Below, in pieces: positions 1 through 6,341 of a stretch of DNA of 11,069 nt. The translations under genes were made by a program, and so were the position numbers. Numbering within the stretch: position 1 is the first letter of the stretch; every line of letters starts with the position of its first letter. This stretch comes from CAZQSL01 sp964595945 (GTDB lineage Bacteria; UBP15; UBA6099; JAJRTR01): the NCBI GenBank assembly GCA_964595945.1, contig CAZQSL010000117.1:1-11069 (forward strand), written 5' to 3'. The notes beneath the pieces are model-generated. The model was not told the DNA's origin. It saw nothing but the letters and a program-made list of their open reading frames with translations, and did not search any database.

Positions 1-138
1 CTGCATGTCGCCGCTCTGCACCATCACGATGTCACTGGCCAGCGCGTCCGCACCTGTCCCGCCGCCTTTGCCGATCACTCCGCACAGATGTCCGGCGAGT
101 TCTTCAAGCCTGTTACCTGTTATCAGATGAAATGCCAT
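1..138 (-). CDS. recC: RecC-like exodeoxyribonuclease V gamma subunit, N-terminal fragment (partial)
   Basis: The minus strand is open from an ATG at 138-136 to the window edge, 46 codons with no stop. The translation starts MAFHLITGNRLEELAGHL and ends DIVMVQSGDMQ. This matches the arrangement at the start of RecC: a short strand with a SNRL-type motif (here TGNRLEELA, residues 7-15), then about 20 residues later a strand of the type ILVQSxGMxxWL (here IVMVQSGDMQ, residues 37-46). RecC is the regulatory, Chi-recognising subunit of the RecBCD helicase-nuclease, which processes double-strand breaks in the cytoplasm; it is usually over 1000 residues, so over 95% lies outside. The site upstream (GGTG, about 4 bases before ATG) is weak, but no ATG, GTG or TTG lies upstream in frame within reach. 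A good promoter lies 39 bases upstream. The assignment rests on a short segment, so other RecC/AddB-like helicase-fold proteins are possible. Confidence 0.68.
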   Translation of the reverse strand, partial: MAFHLITGNRLEELAGHLCGVIGKGGGTGADALASDIVMVQSGDMQ

Positions 139-176
139 GTCACACCATTGAAGTTCTGTTTTATTGTACAGGCTAC

Positions 177-205
177 ATTTTATCTCATCTCCCGGGTTTT
201 GTTAA
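177..205 (-). promoter_or_regulatory. Predicted sigma-70-type promoter of the recC-like gene
   Basis: On the minus strand, TTAACA (205-200) and TAAAAT (182-177) are separated by exactly 17 bases. Each hexamer matches the sigma-70 consensus at five of six positions. Transcription would start near position 170, giving a leader of about 32 bases before the ATG at 138. The orientation fits the recC-like gene reading off the left edge. Seen by eye only; no scoring was run. Confidence 0.6.
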
Positions 206-275
206 CTGGTATCCACTCCGCCATCGACGGCTGTTCTTTCCATCTGTTTCTTTCCAGCATTCCCCCATCTTCCCA

Positions 276-284
276 TGATATAAT
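276..284 (+). promoter_or_regulatory. Predicted extended -10 promoter of the UroD-like gene
   Basis: TGATATAAT at 276-284 is a perfect extended -10 element (TG, one base, TATAAT). No convincing -35 hexamer lies 16-18 bases upstream (AGCATT at 256-261), which is normal for extended -10 promoters. The start would fall near 291, leaving a leader of about 29 bases that includes AGGAG at 307-311. It drives the UroD-like gene and the 126-codon gene behind it. The rest of the 139-319 spacer holds only the divergent recC promoter; I see nothing else in it. Confidence 0.6.
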
Positions 285-319
285 GGATATGTCACAAACA
301 TCCTTCAGGAGCCCATGTC

Positions 320-1417
320 ATGAATCAGCGTGAGAGATTTCTTGCAACAGTGAGATTCGAACCAGTAGACCGCCCGGTATTCTTTCCCACAATCGGATTC
401 TGGCCCGAGACCATCCAGCGGTGGCTCGGCGAAGGCCTGCCCGGATACGTCTTCCACGAAGCCATCGGCTACCCCTATTTCGGATTCGAGCCCTGGGTGC
501 CCATGCCCACCGGCGACCACCTTCAGCCTGGCTTTTTCCCGCTCTTCTCCCGCAAGGTCATCAGCCGCGAAACCACCCACCGCATCGTCCGCGACAAATC
601 AGGAAAAACCTTCAGGGAATTCACCGACGGCTCCGCATCCATCCCCATGCACATCGACTCACCAGTCAAAAACATGGACGACTTCCGCGCGCTCCAGTGG
701 CGCCTCGACCCCGCGTTCCCTGCCCGATGCGTCAATCCCGTACACGACGCCATATCCGCCTATACCAGAGTCATCTCAGCGCCATCCGGCATATTATGCA
801 GCGGCCTCTACGGATTTCACCGCCACCTCATGGGCACCGAAGCCCTCAGCCTCGCATACTACGACACACCCGAACTCATCCACACCATGTCCGCCGCCTG
901 GGAACGTCTCGTCACAGGCACCATCCGCCGCATCAAAAAGCACTACCCCGGCACCATGTTCGTCAGCTTCTGGGAAGACATGTGCTTCGTCAACGGCCCA
1001 CTCATCTCTCCCCGCACCTTCAGACAGTTTATGACACCCTACTACAAAAACGTCATCGACGAGGCAAAAAACCTCGGCATCGAAATCTTCATCGTCGACA
1101 CCGACGGCGACTGCAATCTCGTGATCCCGCTCTTCGTGGAAGTCGGCATCAATCTCCTCTACCCCTTCGAAGTACAGTCAGGCATGGACATACTCGACGT
1201 CCGCAAACGCTTCCCGCGCCTCGCCATCGCCGGCGGACTCGACAAACGCGTACTCGCAAAATCCCGCAAGGACATCGAAGCGGAAGTCATGCTCAAAGTC
1301 CCCGAAATGCTCCGCCACGGCGGCTACATCCCAGCCATCGACCACAACGTACCACCCGACGTACCACTCGATAATTTCAAATATTACCTCAAGCTCCTCA
1401 AGAGCATCAAAGCCTGA
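320..1417 (+). CDS. UroD-fold protein (uroporphyrinogen decarboxylase / corrinoid methyltransferase family), substrate unknown
   Basis: This is a 365-residue cytoplasmic protein. The opening MNQRERFLATVRFEPVDRP is the usual start of the non-HemE UroD-like branch. Further family-like segments are GLYGFHRHLMG (163-172), FVSFWEDM (214-221), SPRTFRQFMTPYYKNVID (230-247), GGLDKR (305-310) and DHNVPPDVPLDNFKYYL (341-357). The RQAGR motif near the N-terminus of true uroporphyrinogen decarboxylases is absent, so it is unlikely to be HemE. The region where MtaA/CmuA methyltransferases carry the His-x-Cys zinc ligands reads VDTDGD (259-264), and no obvious Cys pair replaces it. Members of this branch often act on methyl donors or sugars, or have no known role, so no reaction is assigned. 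The start is fixed by AGGAG at 307-311, eight bases before ATG. No corrinoid protein gene is adjacent. It forms an operon with the next gene. Confidence 0.85.
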   Translation: MNQRERFLATVRFEPVDRPVFFPTIGFWPETIQRWLGEGLPGYVFHEAIGYPYFGFEPWVPMPTGDHLQPGFFPLFSRKVISRETTHRIVRDKSGKTFREFTDGSASIPMHIDSPVKNMDDFRALQWRLDPAFPARCVNPVHDAISAYTRVISAPSGILCSGLYGFHRHLMGTEALSLAYYDTPELIHTMSAAWERLVTGTIRRIKKHYPGTMFVSFWEDMCFVNGPLISPRTFRQFMTPYYKNVIDEAKNLGIEIFIVDTDGDCNLVIPLFVEVGINLLYPFEVQSGMDILDVRKRFPRLAIAGGLDKRVLAKSRKDIEAEVMLKVPEMLRHGGYIPAIDHNVPPDVPLDNFKYYLKLLKSIKA

Positions 1418-1435
1418 ATACAACGGAGGCGCGTC

Positions 1436-1816
1436 ATGTCTGAATCCATCGAAAAACTATTCGCAAAAGGCACGGTGCCCGATATCGCATCACTCACCGG
1501 CGAGCACTACGTCAAAGCCCCGTGGTTCCCGTGGCTGTCCATCCAACTGCTCGGCCACCGCAAATCCATCGCCGCCGACCTCACGGGCCGCAACGTCCTC
1601 GACAACGGGTTCTCATTCGGCTACTTCATCCTCGAAAAACACGACGATCACATACTCATCAACTACGATATCGAAGAAAACCCCGAAGTCATGCGCCGCG
1701 TCGTCGACCGCCTCCGGGTCCTCCCCGACGGCCGCCTCGCCGGCCGCCTATCATACCGCTTCGACGGCAAAAACGAGCAATTCATCGAATATTTCATCAT
1801 GGAACGAAAAGTCTGA
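1436..1816 (+). CDS. Hypothetical protein, 126 residues, probably beta-rich
   Basis: I do not recognise the family. The frame starts at an ATG six bases after a clear GGAGG (1425-1429) and lies 18 bases behind the UroD-like gene, so both are very probably on one transcript. The protein has no signal peptide, membrane segment or Cys pair and should be cytoplasmic. The opening holds aromatic-rich KAPWFPWLS (27-35). Alternating hydrophobic stretches suggest beta strands: around GYFILEK (62-68), HILINYDI (72-79), RLAGRLSYRF (100-109) and QFIEYFIMER (115-124). A turn with DGR (98-100) and another with DGKNE (110-114) separate the last strands. One helix is likely near NPEVMRRVVDRLR (82-94). A small antiparallel barrel or sandwich is an inference. 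The codon use matches the neighbouring genes, so it is a real gene and not recently acquired. A role with the UroD-like enzyme is possible from position only. Confidence 0.75.
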   Translation: MSESIEKLFAKGTVPDIASLTGEHYVKAPWFPWLSIQLLGHRKSIAADLTGRNVLDNGFSFGYFILEKHDDHILINYDIEENPEVMRRVVDRLRVLPDGRLAGRLSYRFDGKNEQFIEYFIMERKV

Positions 1817-1870
1817 TCTGCGGCTTTCAGCAACCGCTCTTTTCAGGAGCAGGGATATCCTCTGCAGACC

Positions 1871-4480
1871 TCACCCCTGCGCGTTTTCATCAAGCATTTC
1901 GATCAGCCTGAACACAAGGTCGAGCGCCTTTCGCGGCGAAATTTCATCTGGATTTACACCGCGCAGTATTTCCTCGATGCGGCTCGGCGGCTGATCGGGA
2001 ATGAGCGAAAGCTGCGAAGTCTTCTTTTGCGGCACGGAGACAGCCTCTATCAGGCCGCTGTCCGACGTGATCTCCGACGCGCGGCGTATGACCGAACCCG
2101 GGACACCCGCCATCCTGGCCACCTCGACTCCGAAACTCCTGTCAGTGCCGCCCTCGCGCAGTTTGTGCGTAAATACGATACCGCCGTTTTTTTCGACTGC
2201 CGACACATGCAGATTGCTCACTCGCTGGCATGATTCGGCCATGCGGGTCATTTCGTTGAAGTGTGTGGCAAAAAGGGTCTTGCAGCCGATGCGGTCATGC
2301 AGATATTCGACGACGGCCCACGCTATGCCGACGCCGTCCGATGTGCCGGTGCCGCGCCCCACTTCGTCGAGCAGCACGAGGCTCGCGCGCGTGGCATTGT
2401 TGAGTATGAGCGACGTTTCGACCATTTCGACCATGAAGGTACTAAGCCCGAGCGCTATGTCATCGACAGCGCCTACACGTGTGAAGATGCGGTCGACAAC
2501 GCCGATCTCCGCTGATTCGCACGGCACGAAACTGCCCATCTGCGCGAGCAGCACGATCAGGGCCACCTGCCGCATGTAGGTCGATTTGCCCGACATGTTG
2601 GGACCAGTGATGATATCTATCTGATTGTCCGCGCACGACAGGCTGGTGTCGTTGGGCACGAATGTATGAGCAGGCAGCGTGCGATCAAGCACGGGGTGGC
2701 GTCCGCCCGTGATGGCGACGCGTTCAGACGACGTGACGGAGGGACGGCAGTAGGCGTACTCAACCGCCGCGTCGGCGAGCGAAAGCAGCGCGTCGAGCTT
2801 CGCGATCACTTTCGCGGACGCGAGTATCGCGGGTATGCGTTCGGCGACACGGGCGCGCACTTCGCAGAATATTTCGTATTCGAGATCGTTGAGTTTCGTT
2901 TCGGCGCCGGTGATGGCGGCTTCCTTGTCCTTGAGTTCTTCGGTGAAAAAGCGTTCGGCATTGGACGTGGTCTGCTTGCGGATATAGTCGGGCGGCACGA
3001 GGTGGAGATTGGCGTTGGTGACTTCGATGAAGTAGCCGAACACCTTGTTATAGGCTACCTTGAGCGACTTGATGCCGGTGCGGGCGCGTTCGGCTTCTTC
3101 GAGATCGAGCATCCACTTTTTGCCGTCGCGTTTGGCAGTGCGGAGCAGATCGACTTCGGAATTGTACCCTGTGAGGACAATGCCGCCCTCGCGCATGGAG
3201 CGCGGCGCGTCGCCGGAAATTGCCGAGGTGATCAGGGTACAGACATCGTCGAGCGTGTCGAATTGTCCTGCGAGCGTGCGGGCCAGACCACTTGAAAATG
3301 CCGAAAGATGCGCCGCGACCTGAGGAAAACATGCAAGTGAGCCGCTGATGGCGAGGAGTTCGCGGGGGGTGATGAGCCCCGTGGCGACGCGGCTCGCGAG
3401 GCGTTCGATGTCCGCCACGCCGGAGAGAAGTTCGCGCAGAGAGCCGAGATCGTCGCGGCGGTTGCGGAATTCTTCGACCGCGTCGAGGCGTAGATTTATC
3501 TCCGCGACATTCAGCAACGGATTTTCGACCCACCGGCGTATCATACGGCGGCCCATCGGCGTGAGCGTGCGGTCGATCACCCACAGCAGGCTGCCTTTCT
3601 TCTGTCCGTCACGGATGGTTTCGGTGAGTTCGAGATTGCGTTTGGTGCCGGGGTCGAGATACATGGTGCCGTGCGAGACATAGAGAGAAATCGAGCTTAT
3701 GTGGGACAGTCCGGTCTTGAGGTTTTCGCGGACATAGTCGAGGAGATGGCCTGCTGCGAGTATGGCGGCCGGGCAGTCGGCGATGCCGAATCCCTTGAGG
3801 GTCGTGACAGCGAAATGATCGCATAGCCGGTCACGGTGGAAATCCGGGTCGAAGAAAGGTTCGACGCGTGTGACCTGAGAGAGAGGGACAGCCGATTTTA
3901 CGGCTGAAAGCATGCGCGTGTCCTCGCCCGATGCGATGGCGAGACATTCCCTGGGTGCGATTTTTTCGAGTTCGCGCCGTAATGCCGCGAAGTCGTCGGA
4001 AGCGGGAAGTTCGCCCGCGCGGAATTCGCCAGTCGAGACATCGACGATGCCGATGCCGGTGCGGTCGCGCAGGACGGCGATGGCAGTGAGGAAATTGTTG
4101 CGGCCCGAGTCGAGGCGTTCGAGGTCAAGATCGGTGCCGGGAGTGATGACGCGGATGACCTCGCGGCTGACAAGTTTTTTGCCTTTGGAGGGCGCTTCCA
4201 TCTGCTCGGCGATTGCGACTTTGTGACCGTTTTCGAGGAGTTTGGCGATGTAGCTGTCGGCTGAGTGGAAGGGCATGCCGCACATTGGCAGCTTGTAGCC
4301 GCCGCCGAAATCGCGGCCCGTGAGGACAAGGTCGAGTATGGGCGATGCGATCCGGGCGTCTTCGCCGAACATTTCGTAGAAGTCGCCAAGCCGGTACAGG
4401 AGGATGCAGTCGCGGTACTGCTCCTTGACTGCGCGGTACTGCTGCATCATGGGTGTGAGGTTGGCGGCTGATTCGCTCAT
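1871..4480 (-). CDS. mutS: DNA mismatch repair protein MutS
   Basis: MutS recognises mismatches and small loops as a clamp-forming ATPase and recruits the rest of mismatch repair. Numbering from the ATG at 4480 (869 residues; E. coli has 853): TPMMQQY at 9-15; the mismatch-reading Phe-x-Glu motif in RLGDFYEMF, with F34 and E36; connector, lever and clamp regions follow; Walker A GPNMSGKST at 626-634; STFMVEM at 680-686; Walker B LVLLDEVGRG at 701-710; ATHF at 738-741; and QLSLI at 823-827, which fits the beta-clamp binding motif QLxLx. The C-terminal dimerisation stretch ends the protein, so it is complete. The reading frame also has an ATG at 4546 that would add 22 residues. I prefer 4480 because the added part is unlike MutS, the -10 promoter element overlaps the upstream ATG, and family members begin about eight to ten residues before TPMMQQY. 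Neither ATG has a good ribosome site. No mutL is in the window. Confidence 0.96.
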   Translation of the reverse strand: MSESAANLTPMMQQYRAVKEQYRDCILLYRLGDFYEMFGEDARIASPILDLVLTGRDFGGGYKLPMCGMPFHSADSYIAKLLENGHKVAIAEQMEAPSKGKKLVSREVIRVITPGTDLDLERLDSGRNNFLTAIAVLRDRTGIGIVDVSTGEFRAGELPASDDFAALRRELEKIAPRECLAIASGEDTRMLSAVKSAVPLSQVTRVEPFFDPDFHRDRLCDHFAVTTLKGFGIADCPAAILAAGHLLDYVRENLKTGLSHISSISLYVSHGTMYLDPGTKRNLELTETIRDGQKKGSLLWVIDRTLTPMGRRMIRRWVENPLLNVAEINLRLDAVEEFRNRRDDLGSLRELLSGVADIERLASRVATGLITPRELLAISGSLACFPQVAAHLSAFSSGLARTLAGQFDTLDDVCTLITSAISGDAPRSMREGGIVLTGYNSEVDLLRTAKRDGKKWMLDLEEAERARTGIKSLKVAYNKVFGYFIEVTNANLHLVPPDYIRKQTTSNAERFFTEELKDKEAAITGAETKLNDLEYEIFCEVRARVAERIPAILASAKVIAKLDALLSLADAAVEYAYCRPSVTSSERVAITGGRHPVLDRTLPAHTFVPNDTSLSCADNQIDIITGPNMSGKSTYMRQVALIVLLAQMGSFVPCESAEIGVVDRIFTRVGAVDDIALGLSTFMVEMVETSLILNNATRASLVLLDEVGRGTGTSDGVGIAWAVVEYLHDRIGCKTLFATHFNEMTRMAESCQRVSNLHVSAVEKNGGIVFTHKLREGGTDRSFGVEVARMAGVPGSVIRRASEITSDSGLIEAVSVPQKKTSQLSLIPDQPPSRIEEILRGVNPDEISPRKALDLVFRLIEMLDENAQG

Positions 4481-4544
4481 CTGTGTCGATGTGCCGGCGC
4501 GTGCGTGACACGAGCGGCTTTCCGATATTGTTTTGCAGTCATTC

Positions 4545-4553
4545 ATTATAGCA
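4545..4553 (-). promoter_or_regulatory. Predicted extended -10 promoter of mutS
   Basis: On the minus strand, 4553-4545 reads TGCTATAAT, a perfect extended -10 element; the -35 region is poor. Transcription would start near 4538, which places the ATG at 4546 upstream of the transcript and gives a leader of about 58 bases to the ATG at 4480. It is the only promoter-like signal between the aminotransferase terminator and mutS on this strand that I could find. Confidence 0.55.
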
Positions 4554-4587
4554 ATACAAGAGTGAATTTTGCTACCGGGAAAGCTTT

Positions 4588-4616
4588 TTGCGAAGTAAAT
4601 TTCCTAATGTTATAAT
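4588..4616 (+). promoter_or_regulatory. Orphan sigma-70-type promoter on the plus strand, no gene in front
   Basis: TTGCGA (4588-4593), a 17-base spacer, and TATAAT (4611-4616) preceded by TG at 4608-4609 form one of the best promoter matches in the window. Initiation would be near 4623. The 3' ends of mutS and of the aminotransferase gene lie on the other strand, and no plus-strand reading frame of substance follows. The transcript would run about 80 bases through AT-rich sequence into the hairpin at 4676-4702, or, if that fails to stop it, antisense into the aminotransferase gene. A small RNA is possible but unproven. Confidence 0.4.
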
Positions 4617-4670
4617 CCGTGTTTTTGTTCACTCATTATTCCATTCAAGTGCCATTTGGTTGTTTGAAAA

Positions 4671-4702
4671 TATAAAAAGCGCCCGGCGTAACCGGGCGCT
4701 TT
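4671..4702 (-). terminator. Intrinsic terminator of the aminotransferase gene
   Basis: AAAGCGCCCGG (4676-4686) pairs with CCGGGCGCTTT (4692-4702) to give an 11-bp stem with a 5-base loop. Read on the minus strand, the stem is followed by a run TTTTTATATTTT, a classic intrinsic terminator placed 30 bases after the aminotransferase stop. On the plus strand the tail is only TTTGGT, so termination in that direction would be weaker. It separates the aminotransferase transcript from mutS. Confidence 0.92.
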
Positions 4703-4731
4703 GGTAGCTGTGAAATGGAATGAGCGGCTTG

Positions 4732-6003
4732 TTACGAGCCGAATTCCTGTTTGACGATTTTGAAAGCCTGGTCGGCGATTTTCCATGTGTCTTCGACATC
4801 TTTGTCGGTGTGGGCCACGCTGGTGAACCAGTTGTGGTGGGGATGGATGAAAGCGCCGCGTTTAGTTGCTTCGGCTGCGAAGAGCTGATTGCGCATGTAG
4901 TTTTCTTCGTTGGCGAATCGCATGAAGGGCATGGAGCCGGGGCCTGTGCATTTGACCTGGAGGCCGTGTGATTTTGCGAGGTCTTCGAGGCCTTTCATGA
5001 GTTTTTCGCCGAGTTTGATCATGTAGTTGATGCCATCGGTTTTCGAGAGTACGTCGATGACGACGAGTGCGGCTGCCATTGGCATGGCGCTGGCCCAGTA
5101 GCTGCCGGTGAAGAATACGTTGTTGGCCGCGCCGCGGAGGTAGTCTTTGCCGACGCATGCGCTGAGCGGATAGGTGTTGCCGATGGCTTTGCAGAAGCAG
5201 ACGAGGTCGGGCTTGAATCCGAAGTATTCGGCGGAGCTGCCGATGTGGAGTCTGAAGCCTGCGCGGACGTCGTCGAGGATAAGGATGATTCCTTCTTTTT
5301 TGCAGGTGCTTTCGATCGCGTTCCACCAGCCGGGGGCCGGCATTTCCATGTCGCCGAAGGCGGGGTGGTGAAATGGTGTCATGATGACGCCGGCGACGTC
5401 GTTTTTGTTGTTCTCGATGGCTTTGTAGAAGGTATCGAGGTTGTTCCATTTGAAGCGTACGATGTGCGCGCGGTCTTCGGGGACGAGTCCGCCGTGGCCG
5501 GGGTCGCACCATGCGTGTCCGCCGTGGTACTCGCCTTCGCAGCAGAGGATTTTCTTTTTGCCAGTGTATTCGCGCGCTACTCTGGTCGCCCATGTCGTGC
5601 AGTCCGAGCCGTTTTTGGCAAACATTGCCCAGTCGGCGATCGGGACGACGCTTGTGAGTTTTTCGGCGAGTTGCACCATTAGTTCGGTCGGGTGATTGAA
5701 GCAGTTGCCGAGTTCCATCGCCTTGACGACGGCGGCGTCGACTTCGGGATGGCAGTGGCCGAGCACCATCGGGCCGTAAGCGCACATCCAGTCGATAATT
5801 TCGTTTCCATCTACGTCCCAGTAGCGGCTACCCTTGCCATGCGCTACGTAATACGGGGAATTCCCCGGGCTTGTAATTGTTGGGCTGAAATGGCCATATA
5901 TCCCGGACGGGATGACCTTCCCGGCGCGCTCAAACATTTCAAGGGATTTCTTGAACGTATATACGCCCGCGAGTTTAGAGTTTTCAGCGCTCATCTTATC
6001 CAT
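4732..6003 (-). CDS. Class-III pyridoxal-phosphate aminotransferase, HemL-like (glutamate-1-semialdehyde aminomutase family), substrate uncertain
   Basis: This is a 423-residue cytoplasmic PLP enzyme of fold type I. The N-terminal part follows the GSA-aminomutase pattern: FERAGKVIPSG (24-34), YWDVDGNEIIDW (61-72), then GPMVLGHCHPEV (77-88). NGSDCT (131-136) fits the phosphate-binding turn. YHGGH (159-163) carries the aromatic that stacks on PLP. ILDDVRAGFRL (242-252) holds the Asp (D244) that contacts the ring nitrogen. CFCKAIGN (269-276) supplies the Schiff-base Lys (K272), and FTGSYWAS (298-305) follows. Length equals HemL (about 425-430). Against true HemL, the PGGVNSPVRAF region that holds the substrate-carboxylate Arg is replaced by PSGIYGHFSP (32-41), and the Lys context differs from GKxIGGGxPxGA. 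It is therefore more likely an aminotransferase or aminomutase for another amino acid or amino sugar. The start is set by GGAGG at 6016-6012, eight bases upstream. It is a single-gene transcript ended by the hairpin at 4671-4702. Confidence 0.88.
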   Translation of the reverse strand: MDKMSAENSKLAGVYTFKKSLEMFERAGKVIPSGIYGHFSPTITSPGNSPYYVAHGKGSRYWDVDGNEIIDWMCAYGPMVLGHCHPEVDAAVVKAMELGNCFNHPTELMVQLAEKLTSVVPIADWAMFAKNGSDCTTWATRVAREYTGKKKILCCEGEYHGGHAWCDPGHGGLVPEDRAHIVRFKWNNLDTFYKAIENNKNDVAGVIMTPFHHPAFGDMEMPAPGWWNAIESTCKKEGIILILDDVRAGFRLHIGSSAEYFGFKPDLVCFCKAIGNTYPLSACVGKDYLRGAANNVFFTGSYWASAMPMAAALVVIDVLSKTDGINYMIKLGEKLMKGLEDLAKSHGLQVKCTGPGSMPFMRFANEENYMRNQLFAAEATKRGAFIHPHHNWFTSVAHTDKDVEDTWKIADQAFKIVKQEFGS

Positions 6004-6338
6004 TCTTCATACCTCCGGAGTTCGGGATGTACAGGTCGGATTGCGCCGTGAGAAGGACACGTGCCTGACTTCGGACGTATCTTTCACCCGCACTGTTTTG
6101 CTGAAGTCTATCACAAAGAATTGCCTTTGAAAAGATTTTGGAGACAGCTATTTTTCCTGTCTGGGGGCAACGCCTCGTGATGATTGCGGCGGTGCCTTGC
6201 CGCGCCGCGCGCCATTTCTGATCATGTCATTTGAAATAAGTCTGTTTAGATAGTACTATTACTGACATGCGCATCGGCGCGGGTTTTGCCTGTCCGTTTA
6301 TGGGCGCGCTCAAATACTGCGACAAGAGGTGACTCCAC
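6004..6338. other. Divergent intergenic region between the aminotransferase gene and lon
   Basis: This 335-base spacer holds the GGAGG site of the aminotransferase gene (6016-6012, minus strand), a small inverted repeat AGACAG/CTGTCT (6142-6147 and 6157-6162, nine-base loop), a GC-rich patch near 6187-6213, and the lon promoter at 6231-6259. I find no CIRCE-type heat-shock operator, no tRNA and no credible reading frame. I could not identify a convincing promoter for the aminotransferase gene, although one must lie here. The inverted repeat sits between the two promoters and could be an operator, but six base pairs is within chance. Confidence 0.6.
6231..6259 (+). promoter_or_regulatory. Predicted sigma-70-type promoter of lon-valS
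   Basis: TTGAAA (6231-6236), exactly 17 bases, and TACTAT (6254-6259) match the consensus at five and four of six positions. Initiation near 6266 gives a leader of about 73 bases to the TTG start of lon. There is no sign of a sigma-32-type element or HrcA operator, so heat induction, if any, is not explained by this promoter. Confidence 0.55.
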
Positions 6339-6341
6339 TTG
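6324..6341 (+). promoter_or_regulatory. lon ribosome binding site and TTG start, able to form a small hairpin
   Basis: AAGAGGTGA (6324-6332) is one base short of the full anti-16S complement and its GAGG core stands nine bases before TTG at 6339. An in-frame TGA at 6330-6332 excludes any earlier start, and the first in-frame ATG (residue 35) would remove the conserved LPLVPLRD segment, so TTG is well supported. AGGTG (6327-6331) can pair with CACTT (6336-6340) across a four-base loop, including one G-U pair. That would cover both the ribosome site and two bases of the start codon. Confidence 0.65.

Noticed and set aside
88..333. An 81-codon plus-strand frame over the recC start and the divergent promoters
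   Set aside because: It covers two promoters and the start of the UroD-like gene, has no ribosome site, and its product shows no family features.
421..1374. A 317-codon plus-strand frame inside the UroD-like gene
   Set aside because: The product is dominated by Arg, His and Pro, typical of an out-of-frame reading of C-rich codons, and the overlapping frame is a well-supported protein.
1817..1870. Possible terminator between the 126-codon gene and mutS (GCGG...CCGC and GCTC...GAGC pairings)
   Set aside because: The stems are only four pairs, the loops are long or poorly placed, and no T run follows on either strand.
2001..3295. Several plus-strand open frames across mutS
   Set aside because: All are antisense shadows of a gene whose motifs are complete and in order.
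320..6003. A haem-synthesis cluster formed by the UroD-like and HemL-like genes
   Set aside because: Neither protein has the motifs of its true haem-pathway counterpart, they are on opposite strands separated by mutS, and no other hem gene is present.
6142..6162. Inverted repeat AGACAG/CTGTCT as an operator or terminator
   Set aside because: Six pairs with a nine-base loop and no T tail are within chance for a spacer of this length; it is mentioned only in the intergenic entry.
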